From contig WTXI01000490.1 in NCBI GenBank assembly GCA_022376515.1, positions 1 through 22,158 on the forward strand: 22,158 nt of DNA, read 5' to 3'. Shown piece after piece: positions 18,901 through 22,158 of the stretch; within the stretch, counting starts at the first letter, position 1, and every line of letters begins with the position of its first letter. Below the pieces are notes generated by a model. The model had not been told where the DNA came from, ran no database searches, and saw only the letters and a list, made by a program, of their open reading frames with translations. A program made the translations under genes and the position numbers. Source of the DNA: Lactifluus volemus (taxonomy: Eukaryota; Basidiomycota; Agaricomycetes; Russulales; Russulaceae).

Positions 18901-18977
18901 AAGGCAGGGAAGTGTATGTAACTTTATTGGAAGTCTAGGTCGCTTGAGTGGACAGACTGAGTACTATTTGATTTTGG

Positions 18978-20478
18978 CTATTCGCAGTAAGGGTATGGCA
19001 GCCGGTGGACTGTAACAGTGAAATCAGAGCTCCGACCTGCAGCGATGAATAACTCTACTACAGCTTGCTCCTCATCTTCCCACCAACTGTCGGTAACGTA
19101 GAGATTCTGAAGTTCAGGTAACACCTTGGTAGTGTGTCCTAGCAACAAAGATACGATGAACGATATAGCGAACGGCTGTATGTCGCTAGACAAACGCAGG
19201 GTCCGAACAGAAGCGAATAGGTGAAACAGTACCAGCCACTCAAAATTGCCCCTCATGTCCTCCAAGTCCTCAGGCTTGTCGTGCAACATTGAAAATGAAT
19301 CGTCGCTCCCGATGTCGAGCTCCGTAACACTGGAAAGAGAGAAGACAGGGTGCGTATCTGTGCTATAGATGCAGCTCGGTAACGTGGCTCATAATGTCCG
19401 AAGCTCAGCTGAGCGTTTTGGAAGAACACGTCGCCTCTGATCGATAAAGTCGGATGTCGACGCTAACAAGGCAAAATGTTACCGCCGCGCGTTGGAAGGG
19501 CCCGAGCGGGAGTGAGTGAGCGATGGCTTGTGGGATGTCAAACACGTGCGGCTCGTACTCGTATATCATCGAAAGTGTTTCGAGTTTAGGAACGTCTATT
19601 CGAGCAAGAAGGTCCTCCGAGTACTCCTTGACACCCTCGTCACGAAACTTGAACACCCTAAGACTCGGGAGGAGGGCGCGTGTGGGTGGGGGTGGGGGTG
19701 CAAGTCGGATCTGTCCGGTTTCAAGTTGTTTGAACCCGATTTCGAAGTACGTGAGCTTGATCAGGGCGGAGAGGACCGTGACCATTGCCTCGGGTGATAT
19801 GTAACCGAGATTGGGTATCCATCGAAGGGAGAGCTCGGAAAGGTCCTTGCAGGACAAAAGAAGTCGAGGCAAGGTCGGAAACGGAATGCCATCCAACTGG
19901 AATGATCGTAGGCTTGGGGCGGATCCACCTAAGAGCGTAACGGGAAGTTCCGGCACTGGTCCTGACTGGCCACCCAATCGAAGGCGAAGGCGTGTTAGTG
20001 CAGGGAATGGCTTCTGTATCTGACTCATTTTGGCCAATTTCCCCCATTCTGAGGAACCTAGAAGCAAGTGCAATCCGCGTATGCGGTCACGGTGCTCGAG
20101 AGCAACGTTGAGCTTATGCCGAAAACTGAAACACCTCATTTCTATGGGAAAAGGGGGCCAGACATCGAAATTTGAGGAACCGAGATGATCGGAGTAGTAA
20201 ATGCGTAGGTCGAGACGGTGTGGGGATGATAACACATGTATCTCCATCTTTGGCATACGTGCGTCAGGTTACGCCATGTCCATAGCCACGGAAACGGCCA
20301 CGGCCCTAGATATGCGATTTCCCTGGAAGTAGCTCGGCAGAAGTCAAATATCGTTAAGAGCATTTCATCTGGGAGCGCTTGCATTGGAGAAATCTCGCCT
20401 AGAAAATACAAGTAAGTAATCATCGTGGACACGGACAAAAGACATACGATTTCTCAGGCCTCCGCTGGAGTTCAACAT
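18978..20478 (-). pseudogene. F-box/LRR pseudogene with several frameshifts (array copy 6)
   Basis: Exon 1 (20448-20478) encodes MLNSSGGLRN. The intron is 20399-20447 (49 nt, GTATGT...TTCTAG). Exon 2 begins REISPMQALPDEMLLTIFDF and reaches HVCQRWRY. One base is then missing near 20237 (28 nt against 29 in copy 1), and the frame moves to the segment SSPHRLDLRIYYSDHLGS. A second break near 19405 gives a stop after SSKTLS. A third, near 19345, is a one-base loss at exactly the site of the copy 1 frameshift. The final part, DKPEDLEDMRGNFEWLVLFH and on to LPELQNLYVTD, is open to 18978. A PPPPPTR run parallels the longer one in copy 1. The N-terminus closely resembles copy 0. Confidence 0.82.
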
Positions 20479-21249
20479 ACCTTCCTGTATTGCGGATCCA
20501 AGAAAGGCCGTATATTGTTAACAGAGGTTCTGGATGCCGAGAGCTACTATGTTCGAGCTGAGCGTTCGGACAGGGGCATCAGCCACATAAGCCATACGTC
20601 TCAGTCTCCGCCAGATAGTTTCAATCTCCGCCAACTCTTGACACTAACTTACAGTAGAGCAACGAAACAGTAAGAATGGTGGGGAGTATTACGGGCCGAG
20701 TACCTGTTGAGCCGGTGTCGCAGTTGTCATAGTTCGGCTTGGAAGCAGCGAGGGGCTGGCGTCAGTCCCACAAGTTGTCATCCTCGTCTTCATCTTCATC
20801 CAGATCTACACCTATATATAGCCGCTTCACACGCTCTACACATTCGCTTCCTGATCCGTGCTTTCCTTGTCGTCGCTACAATTGATATTCCCCGCCTCAT
20901 TGTAGGGAGCGCTGGGGCCACCACTGCCGTCGTCCATTGCTCGCATGTTCCCACGCACGGTCTACGTTAAACGGAGGCCCCGACCCGGATTCGGATTCGG
21001 ATGCGTTTGTGCCCCACAGCCACGGAAGATTGACTCCAGTTTGAAAATGGTCGATACAGAGGAATCGAAAGGATGTATGTGCGAGTGAGTTTCTGGGAGA
21101 CGAGCTGCCGAACATCTCACTTGAGACTATGAGGCGGAAGAGTGAGGAGGAATAGTTCTAGTTGATTATTATTGATAACAAGCTTGGGCGCCGAGAAACG
21201 ACCAACTTGTAAATGTGAGATCAGCGGAATAGCAATCGTGGTGAGAAGA
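20479..21249. other. Intergenic spacer upstream of copy 6, no gene recognised
   Basis: The first 100 bases match the 5' flank of copy 0 (gaggttctggatgccgagagc near 20525). Further on, the unit ggattc is repeated near 20987-21000. The block 21043-21140 is the partner of 18741-18900. No gene is supported. Confidence 0.4.
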
Positions 21250-21990
21250 AGGAACTAGACGTACCGGAAGCAGAACTCGATATGGTTTGGGATGATTGGA
21301 ATTCGATTTGAAAGTACTTGGGCCTGTGCAAGTTGAAGGCAGAGAGACCTTTGACTGATGCCTCGGGTAAAATAAAATGTAACAAAAAGTTGGGCATAAA
21401 ACGAAGATGGTGCTCAGAAAGGTCATCGCAGTACAAAAGAAGTTGAGGCAAGGTCGGAAATGGAATGCGGTACAACTTGAAAGTGAGTGTGGGACGGGAT
21501 CCCTCTACTAGTAAAAACCCAACGGGAACCGTCAGCGCACGCATAAACAGGAAATCCGATTCAAGGCGAAGACTCGTCAGCGCGAGGAATGGCTTCTGCC
21601 AGTGCGTCACTGTAGATTGGGATCGATTTTGCATAGGCTGCGGCCATAATGCTTGAGCGCAGCGATGACGTTATCTGGAAGATAGTAACAGGGTATTTCG
21701 ATAGGAGAGGACGGCGGCCAGACATCCAACATCTTTCTCACAGAAGTTCTACTTTGCAGTAAAGAGAGATCGAGGGAGAGGGAATGAAAATTTGGCGTAC
21801 ATGCATCAGCTTATGCCAGATCGTTGACTCGCGGCCCTGGCCACTTATATAACGCTTGCTTGGCAGATATTCAGGAGGGTTTCATCTGGGTGCGCTGTGA
21901 TTGTTACACGTGCGCCTAGAATGGCCAGGCAAGCGATTACGTGGGCATAAACAAAAGGCGTATGGCTCCTTCCGGTGGCGTTCGACACCT
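21250..21990 (-). pseudogene. Degenerate F-box/LRR remnant (array copy 7)
   Basis: The best-preserved part is an open stretch at about 21300-21634: QKPFLALTSLRLES, then IPFPTLPQLLLYCDDLSEHH, then LPEASVKGLSAFNL, all family landmarks. The N-terminal part (21660-21960) is recognisable by nucleotide similarity (gccagacatccaacatctttctcacag, in pieces; a worn tttcatctggg; tgattgttacacgtg), but frame breaks are many and part of the VCQRWRY region is missing. The intron is worn: its 5' splice site reads GCATACGC. The C-terminal third is absent beyond about 21250. It is clearly non-functional. Confidence 0.7.
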
Positions 21991-22158
21991 CCCTGTATAA
22001 GAAGTCTCGGGGAAATCATCTACTGTATTGTATCAGAGCAACGCCAGTGATAACTTGAAAGCAGAGTCATCTAATGTACTGTACAGAAAGAAATGGCAAC
22101 AGTGTAACGTACAAGGGCTTCGATGAAACGACGCTCCCAAGTTTTTGTAAGATCATTT
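21991..22158. other. Right edge, nothing recognised
   Basis: This is the upstream side of copy 7. The sequence catctactgtattgtatcag and ctaatgtactgtacag look like a short internal near-repeat. No gene or RNA is seen. Confidence 0.3.

Overview
The window looks like nuclear DNA of a filamentous basidiomycete, probably an agaricomycete. Coding sequence is split by very short introns (about 49-56 nt in the F-box genes, 50 nt in the kinase-like gene, 69-79 nt in the decayed + strand gene), with GT...AG ends and CTAAC- or CTNAC-like branch sites. The dominant protein type is the F-box-like/leucine-rich-repeat protein (LPDExLLxIFDFC ... VCQRWRY ... SSPL) that is heavily expanded in mushroom genomes. 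I see no bacterial operons, ribosome binding sites, CRISPR array or rRNA. The species cannot be named from the sequence.

Layout: (a) 1-173 is the 5' end of an F-box gene cut by the window edge. (b) 174-1900 holds no complete gene, only unassigned traces of + strand coding. (c) 1905-3400, + strand, is a heavily decayed gene that I recognise as a tRNA threonylcarbamoyladenosine dehydratase (Tcd1/Tcd2, bacterial TcdA, E1-like/ThiF fold). (d) From 3838 to about 21990 there is a head-to-tail array of F-box/LRR copies, all on the - strand. Two are intact by eye (7472-9021 and 12006-13561). One carries a single in-frame stop (15755-17270). One is intact except for a one-base frameshift (3838-5350). 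One has several frameshifts (18978-20478). Three are truncated or internally deleted remnants (about 6493-7250, 11209-11735 and 21250-21990). With the edge copy this makes nine. (e) One unrelated intact gene, a two-exon fungal phosphotransferase/APH-like protein (9418-10469), sits inside the array.

The F-box copies share a gene architecture that simple ORF calling hides: a short variable first exon, a roughly 50-nt phase-1 intron, then one long exon with F-box and LRR regions. Flanking DNA is duplicated with the genes. The unit [broken F-box, intact F-box, flank] occurs twice in tandem (about 6.5-11.2 kb and 11.2-14.55 kb), and the kinase-like gene is present in only one of the two. Shared 5' and 3' flank blocks, a shared frameshift and mosaic relationships point to growth by unequal crossing-over with some gene conversion, followed by birth-and-death decay.

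Functionally, intact F-box copies would be predicted substrate-recognition subunits of SCF (Skp1-Cullin-F-box) ubiquitin ligases, with the diverging LRR part as target-binding surface. No target can be deduced. Other notable structures are a perfect 59-nt palindrome (18773-18831), a G-quadruplex-prone hexanucleotide repeat encoding polyproline (4552-4575), and a duplicated hairpin with one compensatory base-pair change (10854-10884 and 14288-14319).
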